Assembly: GCF_947507565.1 (NCBI RefSeq)
Contig: NC_089193.1
Span: 248,001-312,000, forward strand
Origin: Oscarella lobularis
Lineage: Eukaryota; Porifera; Homoscleromorpha; Homosclerophorida; Oscarellidae
Reading direction: 5' to 3'
DNA length: 64,000 nucleotides
Shown: positions 24,045-34,196 of the stretch, piece by piece
Layout: each line of letters opens with the position of its first letter
Numbering within the stretch: position 1 is the stretch's first letter
Notes under the pieces: generated by a model
Databases searched by the model: none
Seen by the model: only the letters and a program-made list of their open reading frames with translations
What the model was told of the DNA's origin: nothing
Translations under genes and position numbers: made by a program

Positions 24045-25225
24045 TGCCATGCAGGTAACGGTAGAACTTCAACTGGGACAGGCCTACTACTCCCTTTATA
24101 GCAGCATTCACCTGGCTTCTCCGTGCGTCATTTACTTTGAACTTCATAGTCCAGTCTACAGGCCCATCCTCCGCTAGAACCCGAGTTTGCACATTTTCGC
24201 ATTGTATAGGCAGCTGCCTCATCTGCCTGTGCGTCATTTTCATCTCCGATTTTGATCCCTCGACCGTTTATGCAGTCAGAAATCAGTTCTCCGCAATTCA
24301 TCCCGTCAGGTTAGGACAATGATGGTTTGCTCTTCTTACCATTTGCGACGTAAAGCTGAGTGCGCCGTGTGATCCTTAGGAATATCCATACCGACGTTAT
24401 TCATTTCATCGCGTCAGAACTTGTCCGCTTTCGCGTCGCCTTGTGAAATGTGCCACAGTAGTGCGGACACTGGCACAGGCGTATGCTGATGCTGTAGACT
24501 TTTGATTGAAAAGCGTCTAACTCCTATCTCTAAATGTCACTTGGTTTTGAGTAAACAATAGGAATATATACATAAAGAAGGATCTTGGTCCGTCGCCCTG
24601 CGCCCTGATCGCACTCATGGTCCTTCTCACCTCGCATGACTTTGTTCCGTTTTCCTTTACTAAAGCATCCTCTGATTTTCCTGCAGAATCCAATCAAATG
24701 AAGCAAGGGACGGAAGCAACTACTGTGGTCGCCATTGGCGGCGATAAAAGTTCCCCTAACGTCTACTCAGTAAGTACTGGGTTTAGATTTTATCGTGTGA
24801 TAACATCAGATTTATGTCTGGACATGGTAAACATGTAGTGTTTGCGTTTTTCCTTAAAAGAACTGTATTTCAAATGCTGCCTAATTAGAAAACTGTGTAT
24901 GACCCGGAGTCTTCTCAGCTATATGACCACTTTCTATTCTTTAATTAAAATGCTCGTATTATCAGGGACTTTACAACGACTATCGTAGTTTAACGATTTT
25001 CACCCTTCTGTGCTGCTTTTGGCCTATTGGTCTTATCGCCTTGTCGTACTCCAAACAGGTTCGCTTGGCATATTCTAATAAAAAGAGCTCTCGTCTTCAA
25101 TTTAATTTGTAATGAAGACTACCGTTTCATAGGTTCGAAGTCGGATAGATAGAGGAGATTTGAATGGTGCCAGAAGAGCGTCTAAGCGAGCCATGTATTG
25201 TAACTGGGTTGCTGTTGTGTGCGGG
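24045..25225. repeat. Segmental duplication, block B, copy 2
   Basis: It matches 14925-16070 over most of its length, with small indels (for example an extra TCTTTAATT before dispanin exon 2). Similarity stops abruptly at about 25225, inside the last dispanin exon. Confidence 0.8.
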
Positions 25226-25240
25226 CCACTGAACTAGTGC
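24698..25240 (+). pseudogene. Dispanin / CD225 copy truncated in the second transmembrane helix
   Basis: Exons match the gene at 15555-16138. ATG at 24698 (MKQGTEATTVVAIGG) runs to the donor at 24771, and exon 2 (about 24966-25058) encodes the same LCCFWPIGLIALS. Exon 3 starts GTTCGAAGTCGG and reads on to CNWVAVVCGPLN, then a stop. Normal sequence is lost after CNWVAVVCG, where the paralogue continues into helix 2. The sequence after the break (25226-25575) resembles a diverged piece of duplication block A (CACTGAACTAGTGCTCGC against CACTAAACTTTTGCTCGC). So this copy has an intact start and a broken end, the reverse of copy 1. Confidence 0.7.
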
Positions 25241-25575
25241 TCGCAGCGGCCGCTGTGAAAAGCGCAAGCTTCTATACTTTAACCCAGGAAGAAGAGCAAC
25301 CTATTAGCTTCTCTGAAGACAACGGAGGGAACAGATCAATTTACGGCTAAGGAGAGACGAGCTTCGAAAGAGACAAGGATAAACACGCGTCTTGGGCCAC
25401 CGGAAACCGCATAGACGCGTCGACTGCTCCAACAAAGGATAGACCATGCATTAGAGTATCGTTGAGCAAAAAATCTCGCATTTACGAGCCTTACGTTCCG
25501 TTTCAGAAGCGGAGAACTGCTCGTGATACCCTTTAAGGAGCCTCAATTTTTCTTAAAATTTGGTCACTCATTCTA
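25226..25575. repeat. Diverged fragment of duplication block A
   Basis: It resembles about 22670-23010 in order and orientation (GCTCGCA, GGAGAGACGAGC, AGACGCGTCGACTG, GAACTGCTCGTGA), with much divergence. It abuts the truncated dispanin exon, so its arrival or an associated deletion probably broke that gene. Confidence 0.55.
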
Positions 25576-26998
25576 ATTAAGTGCGGGTCATGAACCCCAA
25601 GCAGCATGCAGGAGTTTGAATTCCGACGGCGTTATTGTAGTACACAGAAAAAGCTCTTCCCGAAAAGGTTCACGTGTCTAAGAAGGCTTGAGAATGGGCA
25701 AAAACTAAAAACCCCATTGCAGTGTGAGACAAAGCAAGAGGTAGTAAAAAAAGAGGAGATAAAATATCACATCTCCAACTGACACCGTATCCGATAGCAA
25801 AACGAAGTTCTTCGTCGAAGCCTTTTCGCGAGCCGCAATCTAGAAAAACAAAGCCAGCATCCGTACAAAACAACTACGTACATACCAAAAGGACACAAAA
25901 AGAAGCGCGTCTGTGTTTGAGTGACCCAGGTCGCACCACGTGGAGGTCCAGACGCTTCGCAACCCAGCCGACCCTCACCAACGGCATGAATTAGATCAGA
26001 ACCCACCATAAGTGAGCCTCCGAGGTTCGTTGCCACCCCGGGAGACGGCTATCGCCACCGCCGAAGAGGCTCGCTCATCGTGTGCTCGACGTGGAGGAGA
26101 GCCGGCGAACGCCCACGCTGTCCCGTGTAAGACGAAGCGTGTTTTCCCGATGCGAAAGCCCCTAGAGGTCTTAGGGATGTGCCTCTAATCACTTTCGCAC
26201 CGTTGCTCCAGGACATTGCGTCGGAATATCGCTCGCCCCTCTGGCTCCCTGTCTTCCAACGACTAACCAAGCGTACGAGCGAGTTCTCAAGCGACGGGGT
26301 TACGTAAAGAGGGAGAGCGCCGTGCACGACTTTATGTACTCCCTCGCGAACGATGACGCCAACTTTTCTCGCATTGGACGTCGGGTGCGCGTAACTAACC
26401 GCAGCGATGTCACGAGAGAGAGCGTTGCTTTTTGCACCTCTGCGCGCAACCAAATAAGGAAATATTTGGAACGATCACGCGCGTGCAGCGTTTGTCCCAA
26501 AAAAAAGGGGGAACAAGAGACGAGCACGTGCACGCGTGCATGGCCAAGATGTTGGACATGTGACGTCAACGTTTGGCTCACGATCTCGACGAAACGCGAC
26601 GAAAACGCGTTGAAAGGCGACAAGAAATGAACCTACTTATTCGATCGAGTTCGCCTTGCGAAAAGAACGCGGCGAACTCGATGGAATCGTTGTAAAATAG
26701 AGGACTCGCGATATCGAGTCGTAGTTTCACTTTAGGGCTCTAGAGTCGAAGCAGAGAGCCACGCTTATATTGTTTTCGCTCGTAGAATCAAGAGGAACGC
26801 GCTCGTTTACCTGCGTTTTGCTTCGAATGCTTAAACGCGAGCTGTCTGAACCGCTTTGGCGCCGATTCCGTCGGTTTTCGATCAATCTTTAGTTGTGTAT
26901 AGGGAAAATCGATCGCCTAAATCGCACAAAATTCGGAGACCAGCGAGAAAACATTTTACGTCGAGCACGCTAAACAAAGATGGACGTCGAAAGGAATC

Positions 26999-28904
26999 AC
27001 GAGGGGCTAGGGACCGAGACATGTGATTCTGCGCAGTAGACGCACGTGACGTAAAACCCCACTTGTCTCGTTTGTGTGTTAGGGTGGAAGCTCGCAAATC
27101 GAAGAAAAAATTTCCAAAAATCTAGAAACCTTTTAAAAATTTTCTAGAACATTTTAGAGTAACATGTACCTACATACAAAGGTTTCTCAGCATATTACAT
27201 GAAAAAGAGACTGTTCTTCTTTGTCTATAGCCTCCTTCAAATGCTGAAATTCAACCGAAACCTTGTATATGTAGGTAAATGATACCCTAGAATGTGCCAG
27301 AAACATTTTCGAGCGCTTTCTGGTTATCGTCGAAACGATAATAGTCGTCGCTTTGAAACGGCGACGGTAGGGGAAGGGTTCCTAAGTCCCGGACAAACTG
27401 CACCGACCGCAAACATCGTCGGTTTTTGTCCAGCAAGCTGGTTTCGACTTTCCTCTTTTTGGCCTCGCTAAACCGGCAGAGTCAGCGCTTTCAAATGCAC
27501 CTAGCCTTGACCGCGTGCGTTGCTCTGACGATTTTTAGGAGCCCTTCGAATTCGATTACAGGAAATCACGTGCGATCAACAAGGTCTCCTAAATACCGGA
27601 CACGTAATATCTCCCGAAATAAGAGGCTACTAAATACAACCAAACACTTACCTGGGGTAAAATTTATCGCTGAATCCATTGGTGCTAATGGTTCTTCTCT
27701 CAGACGCATTTTTACTGCTCAAAAGGGACTCAAAAGGCGAGGTCCTTCATCCAAGCGAAAACCTTTCCAACATCGCTGTTCTTGTTCAGAACAGTACCAG
27801 ATCGTCCATAAATCTGTAAGAACCGTTCGCGAAGGTATTGGCGGTAAAACCATAGCTGGAATACCTCGTTTTCGCATCCAACACGACTTTTTGCGAATCG
27901 TCATTAAAATCCTGAAATCGAGCTAAGCAAATATTACAGCAGAGCAATACGCCATGCGTCTACGCTTGTTTTCTGGACAATTTTGTGTTACTTTCAGATG
28001 ATTTTGTCATGGTTTGGTATGCAGGGTGCTTTGCTTCAGCAAGACGAGCCAGCACTGTTTTTTTCGTCATTGCATACCAAACCTTGACAAAATCATCTGA
28101 AAGTAACACAAAATTGTCAAGAAAACAAGCGTAGACGCATGGTGTATTGCTCTGCTGTAATATTTGCTTAGCTCGATTTCAGGATTTTAATGACGATTCG
28201 CAAAAAGTCGTTTTGGATGCGAAAATGAGGTATTCCAGCTATGGTTTTACCGCCAATACCTTCGCGAACAGTTCTTACAGATTTAGAGACGATCTGGTAC
28301 TGTTCTGAACAAAAACAGCGATGTTGGAAAGGTTTTTGCTTGGATGAAGGACCTCGCCTTTTGAGTCCCTTTTGAGCAGTAAAAATGCGTCTGAGAGAAG
28401 AACCATTAGCACCAATGGATTCAGCGATAAATTTCACCCCAAGTAAGTGTTTGGTTGTATTTAGTAGCCTCTTATTTCGGGAGATATTACGTGTCCGGTA
28501 TTTAGGAGACCTTGTTGATCGCACGTGATTTCCTGTAATCGAATTCGAAGGGCTCCTAAAAATCGTCAGAGCAACGCACGCGGTCAAGGCTAGGTGCATT
28601 CGAAAGCGCTGACTCTGCCGGTTTAGCGAGGCCAAAAAGAGGAAAGTCGAAACCAGCTTGCTGGACAAAAACCGACGATGTTTGCGGTCGGTGCAGTTTG
28701 TCCGGGACTTAGGAACCCTTCCCCTAATTGCAAACACGAATCCCTGAAAAAGTAGAAACGGGTTTCTAACAACTATTATTGGGATTTTTTTCATCATATG
28801 CGAGCTTCCACACTTGCTTCTGTACAGAGAACGAGAGACAAGTGGGGTTTACGTCACGTGCGTCTACTGCGCAGAATCACATGTCTCGGTCCCTAGCCCC
28901 TCGT
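26999..28904. mobile_element. TIR element inserted in Rpt-A, 9-bp target-site duplication, itself interrupted
   Basis: The terminal inverted repeats start ACGAGGGGCTAGGGACCGAG and extend about 95 bp at both ends. The flanks are AAAGGAATC (26990-26998) and AAAGGAAAC (28905-28913), a 9-bp duplication with one mismatch, pointing to a Mutator-like mechanism. The interior matches the uninterrupted relative at 19228-19810 on both sides of a 1.36-kb palindrome (27370-28724) that is nested within it. Confidence 0.75.
27370..28724. mobile_element. Nested palindrome: two head-to-head half transposons with TA duplication (Tc1/mariner-like)
   Basis: The arms are about 656 bp and nearly identical, with a loop of about 43 bp at 28026-28068. 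The termini are GGGGAAGGGTTCC, and the element is flanked by TA on both sides (27368-27369 and 28725-28726). Each arm carries the same inward-reading frame (plus 27426-27926; minus 28797-28168, which has extra codons). It contains a helix-turn-helix-like stretch, FIAESIGANGSSLRRIF then GLKRRGPSSK, resembling the N-terminal DNA-binding part of Tc1/mariner transposases. No catalytic DDE/D part follows. The TA flanks support that superfamily; the protein match is a visual judgement. Confidence 0.6.
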
Positions 28905-29299
28905 AAAGGAAACGTATCCGAGCCTTCGCGACGTTTGACGCACCGGGCAGCGTCGAGCTTCCAACTGCAAGAAGTTTTTCGACTTCCTCAACGCTGGATT
29001 TCTTTACGATGATGTTGCGTAAGGTGATTTCCTCGTAAACGTAAGAAACGTCTTAGGAAAGCGTTAGCGCTACGTTTTGTTTTCTGAAAATATTTTTCTC
29101 GTGTATTCGGTGCAGTCAAAAGGCAGCAAAAGGCAGGAGAAGTCATTCCATATACAATAGCTACATGTATTTTACCTCAGCTTTTTCAGACTCTTGGGAA
29201 TCAGTCAGAAATTTAAGCTGGTGTCAATAGCTTTGTCAGCTTGCAGATGTTCGTTCAGGCTTCCAGACTACCATACTACTTTATTCCTGCAGATAATGA

Positions 29300-30250
29300 T
29301 GTTTCGTATCTAATGGCAGAACGGCCTTGCGGTCAATGGAAGGCCTAGGGAAAAAGTTTCTTGTTGGCGTAGCTCTCCGTGCATCCGCTGACGCATTGGT
29401 TTTCCCTATGGCTATTATCACACCGTCGTGCTGTTAAAGGCATTTTCTGACCACGGTCCGGGCGGCAATTGTCCCATGTACGTACCCATGAAAAACGTCT
29501 ATGAGGATGGATATGACGACATCATCGACGAGAAGGTCGACATCATCGACGAGAAGGTCAACAGCAATGCAACTCCAGAAGAAATTCGGGAATTTCTATA
29601 CGATTACGGGAGTGAATATCAGTCGTTTGGCCGCAGGTCGAGAAATCGTCAAGATTTCAAAAACTTGTTCATTTCTTGAAAACTCTTCATCCCTGCTGGG
29701 TTTAGCAAATGATGTACTGATTCTGTTCTGTCCATTACAAATGTCTTTTATTGGTCTTGATCATTTTATTGCTGCTCGTTCTGTCGAAGATGCCAGTCAT
29801 GCTGTAAATGCGATTTAGACTTGTAGCCCACGCCGGAAGTTGGGTAGCCTCGACTGCATTGCACAAAGAATTAACTAATAATCGCTTTGGTGCTATTCAA
29901 TGGTTCAGACGATTAGTTTGTATAGAAACACCTGCTGCTACACATTTACGACACTGACGAAGAAGTCATTTCCTTCTTTCAGAATTCGAAGTCGTTGCCC
30001 AATATCTGGTAGTATTCAAGTATCTTAGAAGGTTCTCTGCCTAGTCTTGCTGTGATTCTTGAGTCAAAAAATGTTTGAAGTCTTGGCAGTTGGCTCGTAC
30101 AAATTCTGTCTGAAAGGCATGGAAGCCGCAAGTTGGTACTCTTCGACCGGTAGAAGTGATAACTCGGGCAACTGGTACAGTTTTCGATTCCTATCTTGCG
30201 GTGGATCTATTTTACTATTGCACACTGACTTCTACACCGATGATAAATAA
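29300..30250 (+). other. Region with possible small exons, not assignable
   Basis: Short plus-strand frames look somewhat coding. About 29428-29679 contains NCPMYVPMKNVYEDGYDD, an exact 21-bp tandem duplication encoding DIIDEKV, and then TPEEIREFLYDYG. About 29700-29818 contains LANDVLILFCPLQ, and 30059-30250 contains KFCLKGMEAASWY and a stop. They lie in different frames without convincing splice sites, and I recognise no family. It may be a small gene or a decayed one. Confidence 0.25.
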
Positions 30251-30581
30251 GCGGCTGCTTTGAAAAGTAAGAAATGCGTAAGAGGCAAAAGAACATAAAA
30301 ATGTGCATAAATGTATGAAGTTGCATAAGCTGCATACACGACATAAAAATACACAACAAGTTAAAAAAAGCACGCACAAATGCTCAAATAATTGCAGGAC
30401 AAAACGTTTAAAAATGAGACCAAAAACAACAAGTTGTACCAGCTGTAAAACATTTAGACACAACGGCTACTATAGTCAGCACATGCCCAAGATAAAGCAA
30501 GCCAAAACATTTAAATGTAACACGAGCATTTTTTCACTCACTATCTTTTGATGATCATTGTGAATTTCTTTGCGCGTTAGG

Positions 30582-32120
30582 TTACTGCTCTGTTGAAGCA
30601 ACTTCCATTCTGCGCATTTCATGCGTTTCATATTTTGATCCTCTTTCTCCTCCGCACGTGCATTCGCTTTTAAGATTTTCATTTTCGTCTTCGCTTTTTA
30701 GATGTTCATTTTCGTCTTCAAAATCAGCAAGGCAAAATGTCAACGAAAGCGCAAAGCAAGCGAAAAGAAACAGTGCACCAAACACTACAAGAGGAACAAA
30801 TTGACTGCCAAGAAACTTTCCTTGATAACTTTCGACGGCAGTAAAAATGTACAGACTGGTACATAATACCGTAAGTATAAAAATGATGATGGCCAGAATG
30901 GTTGTTGACTTCATTTTTTTGCAGCAGCCACTGCTATCGCCTTCGCTGCTTTTGCTGGTTTTGCTAAAATAAAAACAAAAAAATGAGCCAACTTTGAACA
31001 CAACATTATACATTCTGGTAATAAGCAAATATAAAGCGTACGCAATGGCCATTCCTTTCCAGAGTATTCCGCTAAAGCCAAAATTGCTTGTAAGGAGACG
31101 AATACAGACAACAGGTTCATCATAAAGCGAGTCAGTACAACGCTCTCCTATTTCGTTTTTTGCGGTAAGAATATCACGGTAAGAGTGAAAACAGTCAAAT
31201 TCTTCCTCGCAACTGCCTGCAGGAGCATTGAACTTGACTTCGGCTAACCCGTAGTACAACAGTTGAAAAGCAACTCCACTCAGAATAAACAAAAACATTA
31301 TCCATATGCAAACACGAACAGTGCGAACTTTACAACTGCTTTTTCCTTTGTTGATTGACGCTCTAAGTTGATACGTGGTATTTTCTTCAATTTTCTGATT
31401 TGAAATAAAAAGATTTGTTTCAGTAGACCAAAAATAGTATCTGCCTCTTCTCCTTCCTTCTTCGCCCGTTAATTTAGGGTTTGAAACTCCAAGCAATGTC
31501 AAAAGCAACTTATCTACTGGCTCCTCTCTCCCTGAAACAAGGTGAATAATGTATCCTAGGCATGGTAGTGCAAACGCAAAAGAAACGATAGAAGCAAAGA
31601 AAGATAGCAGTATTCGGCGATACTCCGACGCTTCAAAGTGCCTGTCTGAGCTACTTGAAGCAACATGTAAGTAGGCGGTAATTCCGTAGCATGCTAAAGA
31701 ATAATAAGATAAAATTAATTAGTTTTCAACAAATTCTAACTTCAAATTTTACCAAAAGTAAAGGAAAGGAGTACTACAAACACTGACACCAAGAATCCAG
31801 TCATTTTTGAACAACTTCTATTCTGAGAGACTGTTTTTTCATTTTCTTTAGGGTGCACAAGACATTTCTGAGAATTTTTATCTTTGAAGATTTTGGAATC
31901 CCGCAGATAAAAGAAAGCAAATAAAACCGCTAACGTGTCAGAAACAATAGGTGCGATGTAAACATAATAGACTGTTTCGGTTTCACTATTGAATTTTTCG
32001 GAACCAATAAAATCAAAGACAACACCATAAGTAATAAGCCCAAATCCTACACAGAAAATCAAGGCAATGTTACTTAATCGTCGGCTATATGCGCGCTCTG
32101 CTATAATTGCACTGTGCTGC
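30582..32120 (-). CDS. Multi-pass membrane protein of unknown family (5' incomplete)
   Basis: An exon from about 32117 to 31754 (after acceptor CAG; encodes RRLSNIALIFCVGFGL and PIVSDTLAVLFAFFYL) joins across a short intron (donor G|GTAAAA, acceptor TTTAG at about 31697) to a long last exon, 31696-30582. Together they give about eight hydrophobic segments, including CIWIMFLFILSGVAF, ILAIIIFILTVLCTSL and LVVFGALFLFACFAL. A cysteine-containing loop (SCEEEFDCFHSYRD) lies between segments five and six, and there is an acidic tail with a short duplicated DENE-rich unit. No start codon or first exon was identified upstream. It is not an innexin or a rhodopsin-like receptor by any motif I can see. 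Likely real, function unknown. Confidence 0.6.
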
Positions 32121-32129
32121 CACGCTGGT

Positions 32130-33710
32130 TCTTTTCTTAGTAATAATTAACGTTACACAGCTCTTGTCTCTACTTAAGCGCAAGAGCAATTGCCCCTTAG
32201 TTTCTACATCCCTAGCGTTCTCCGTTGAGACGTCACTCAAAGACAGTCATAGAAAGTTGTCATATACGGTTATCATTGAGCGGCAAGTGACCCCGAGAAA
32301 ATAGTGTTAACTTGTGAAAGCGACACATTTTATTTCAGCGTTGCATTAGCGTAAATGCTACTACTCTTAATGCATAAAAAATAGTTATTAAGCTCTCGCG
32401 TTGCCAGTGGCGTATCCATGCAGTGAGTGAGCTTTGATAGACCTAGCTTACCCAAAAATGTTTCAAAGTATAAATAGAGGCAAATTTCATTCTACTGTTC
32501 TATTCAATCATTTACTGTTCTTTAATGTTTTTATTTTACCAAGAATTCAACAAATAACGAGCAAAATATATAGGTAGGAGATTAGCTAGAGCAATTTAAA
32601 ACCGGGTCGGCTCCGCTGCTTGGCCGTATAAAAGTCATAGTCTATTTCTTCTCGATTAGTCGGCTGAACTATTATATTGAGCGAAAGGCACTGTCTAACT
32701 CCCTTTGCTTATTATCATAGATCAGATTAGACGATTCCTCACTTCCTAAAAGCGTTTTCAAAAGTAGGCAACATTATATGAACGGAAAGAGAATTTTCTC
32801 TAAAAATAGGACGTTGCTTGGCTATTACCGCCTTCGTGCGCAGTTGTTAAGCTTAGGAATCTGGCAGGCGGAGCTATTTCCGGTTCGCCCACGCTTGACC
32901 TTGAGTGGGGGGATGGGACGGAGGAAGGGGAGAGGGACATCTCTGTAACTGCGTTAAAAAGCCAGCTACCTATGCCTAAAATTTGGAAAAGTCTACAAAA
33001 AGTCTACACTAGACCAACTACAAGGTATTTTAGTTGATATCAGTTTATTGTTTATTTCTAGACTTTGCTGTACGAGAAAATTGAGCGTCGAATATTGCTT
33101 TCAACCGGCATTGGCTGAGTATAAAGCAAAATTCTTTCGAAAAGGCTCTTTCTGGGAGTTTCAGGCAAGCTTAGTCTCGAAGCGACGTCGGGCGTGGTCA
33201 AGCATACAGAGCGTGACGCTTCAACTTAGCGCTGAAGTGTTTCGTTAATACAGCGGGCAGCTTTATTCATGCTTGTGCAGTGCGTAGATACAAATCTTAG
33301 GTTAATTAGGCAATGAAAAAAATGGCAGCGCGGCTGTAGGCACGCTATATGTGGACTCGCGTTAATTTCGACCTACTCTAACCTGTAAGGACGGCCAATG
33401 CAAAGCATAGCCAGAAGAAAACGCAAGCGATTTTGCTGGTACAGCAAGGCATTCCTCAGACCTGAGTACGACCTTTCACCGTTGCCTGTTCAAATTAATT
33501 TGATTAAAGACGCGCGCGTTAAATTCGATTAAGTATGGATCATAATTCTCTAACATTCGATCGATCGTTTATTTTGTCTTCATAAATTTTCTGTAGAGAA
33601 AAATCTCTTAAAAGTCGAAGGTCAAACCGGTCAATGTCTATATTTCATATGGGTATAATTTACGTCAAATCAGGACTGTATTTCATAATATTTCAATTAA
33701 AAGAACGGAT
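32130..33710. other. Intergenic, no gene seen
   Basis: AT-rich stretches and short non-conserved frames only. No repeat shared with the rest of the window was recognised. Confidence 0.5.
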
Positions 33711-33715
33711 GCATG

Positions 33716-33850
33716 GTGGATCGCAGTGGTTCACTATTAGAATCTATGGGAGATCGCAGTGGTTCACTATTGAAATCTATGGGGGATCGCAGTGGTTCTC
33801 TATTAGAATCTATGGGGGATCGCAGTGGTTCTATCCTTCTCTTACATCTA
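33716..33850. repeat. 33-bp tandem repeat, four units
   Basis: The unit GATCGCAGTGGTTCACTATT plus 13 further bases is repeated four times with few changes. Because the unit is a multiple of three, the plus frame is open and reads GGSQWFTIRIY-like 11-residue repeats. No flanking coding evidence was found, so I treat it as a minisatellite. Confidence 0.8.
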
Positions 33851-34196
33851 TGGTTCTATCCTCTTGAGTTTCTTTAGCATCCGGGACTGCATTTACAGGT
33901 TCACACTGTAGAGTCGCCAGAATCTCTTTTTTGCGAAGCGATCCTTCGTCGTTCGGAGCTGTCACATAGCCAGACTATGTCCTGCGTGAGATAGGCAGCG
34001 TCTATTCGCCGCGAAACGAGGTGAATCCCGTGATTTACGGAATATTCTTGAAGCCCGTATTTGGGACGCATTAACGCCGATTGTCTCATCGTCAAGCCAC
34101 TCTGCAGACTCGCAATCGCAGCATATCTACAAGAAATTTACCCCGTCCTTACGCTGTGTCCCGTTTCAGTTCGAATTCGCGTCCTAATCGACGTTC

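Larger units (their letters stand above)
25690..29215 (-). repeat. Rpt-A copy split by a transposon insertion
   Basis: 25690-26998 matches the 3' two-thirds of Rpt-A in inverse orientation, and 28905-29215 continues with the 5' end of the same repeat (GCGTTAGCGCTACG, TTCCTCGTAAACGTAAG). The intervening 26999-28904 is an insertion flanked by the 9-bp duplication AAAGGAATC / AAAGGAAAC. Rejoined, it is close to the full 1.8-kb repeat, apart from the missing 3' tip. Confidence 0.75.
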
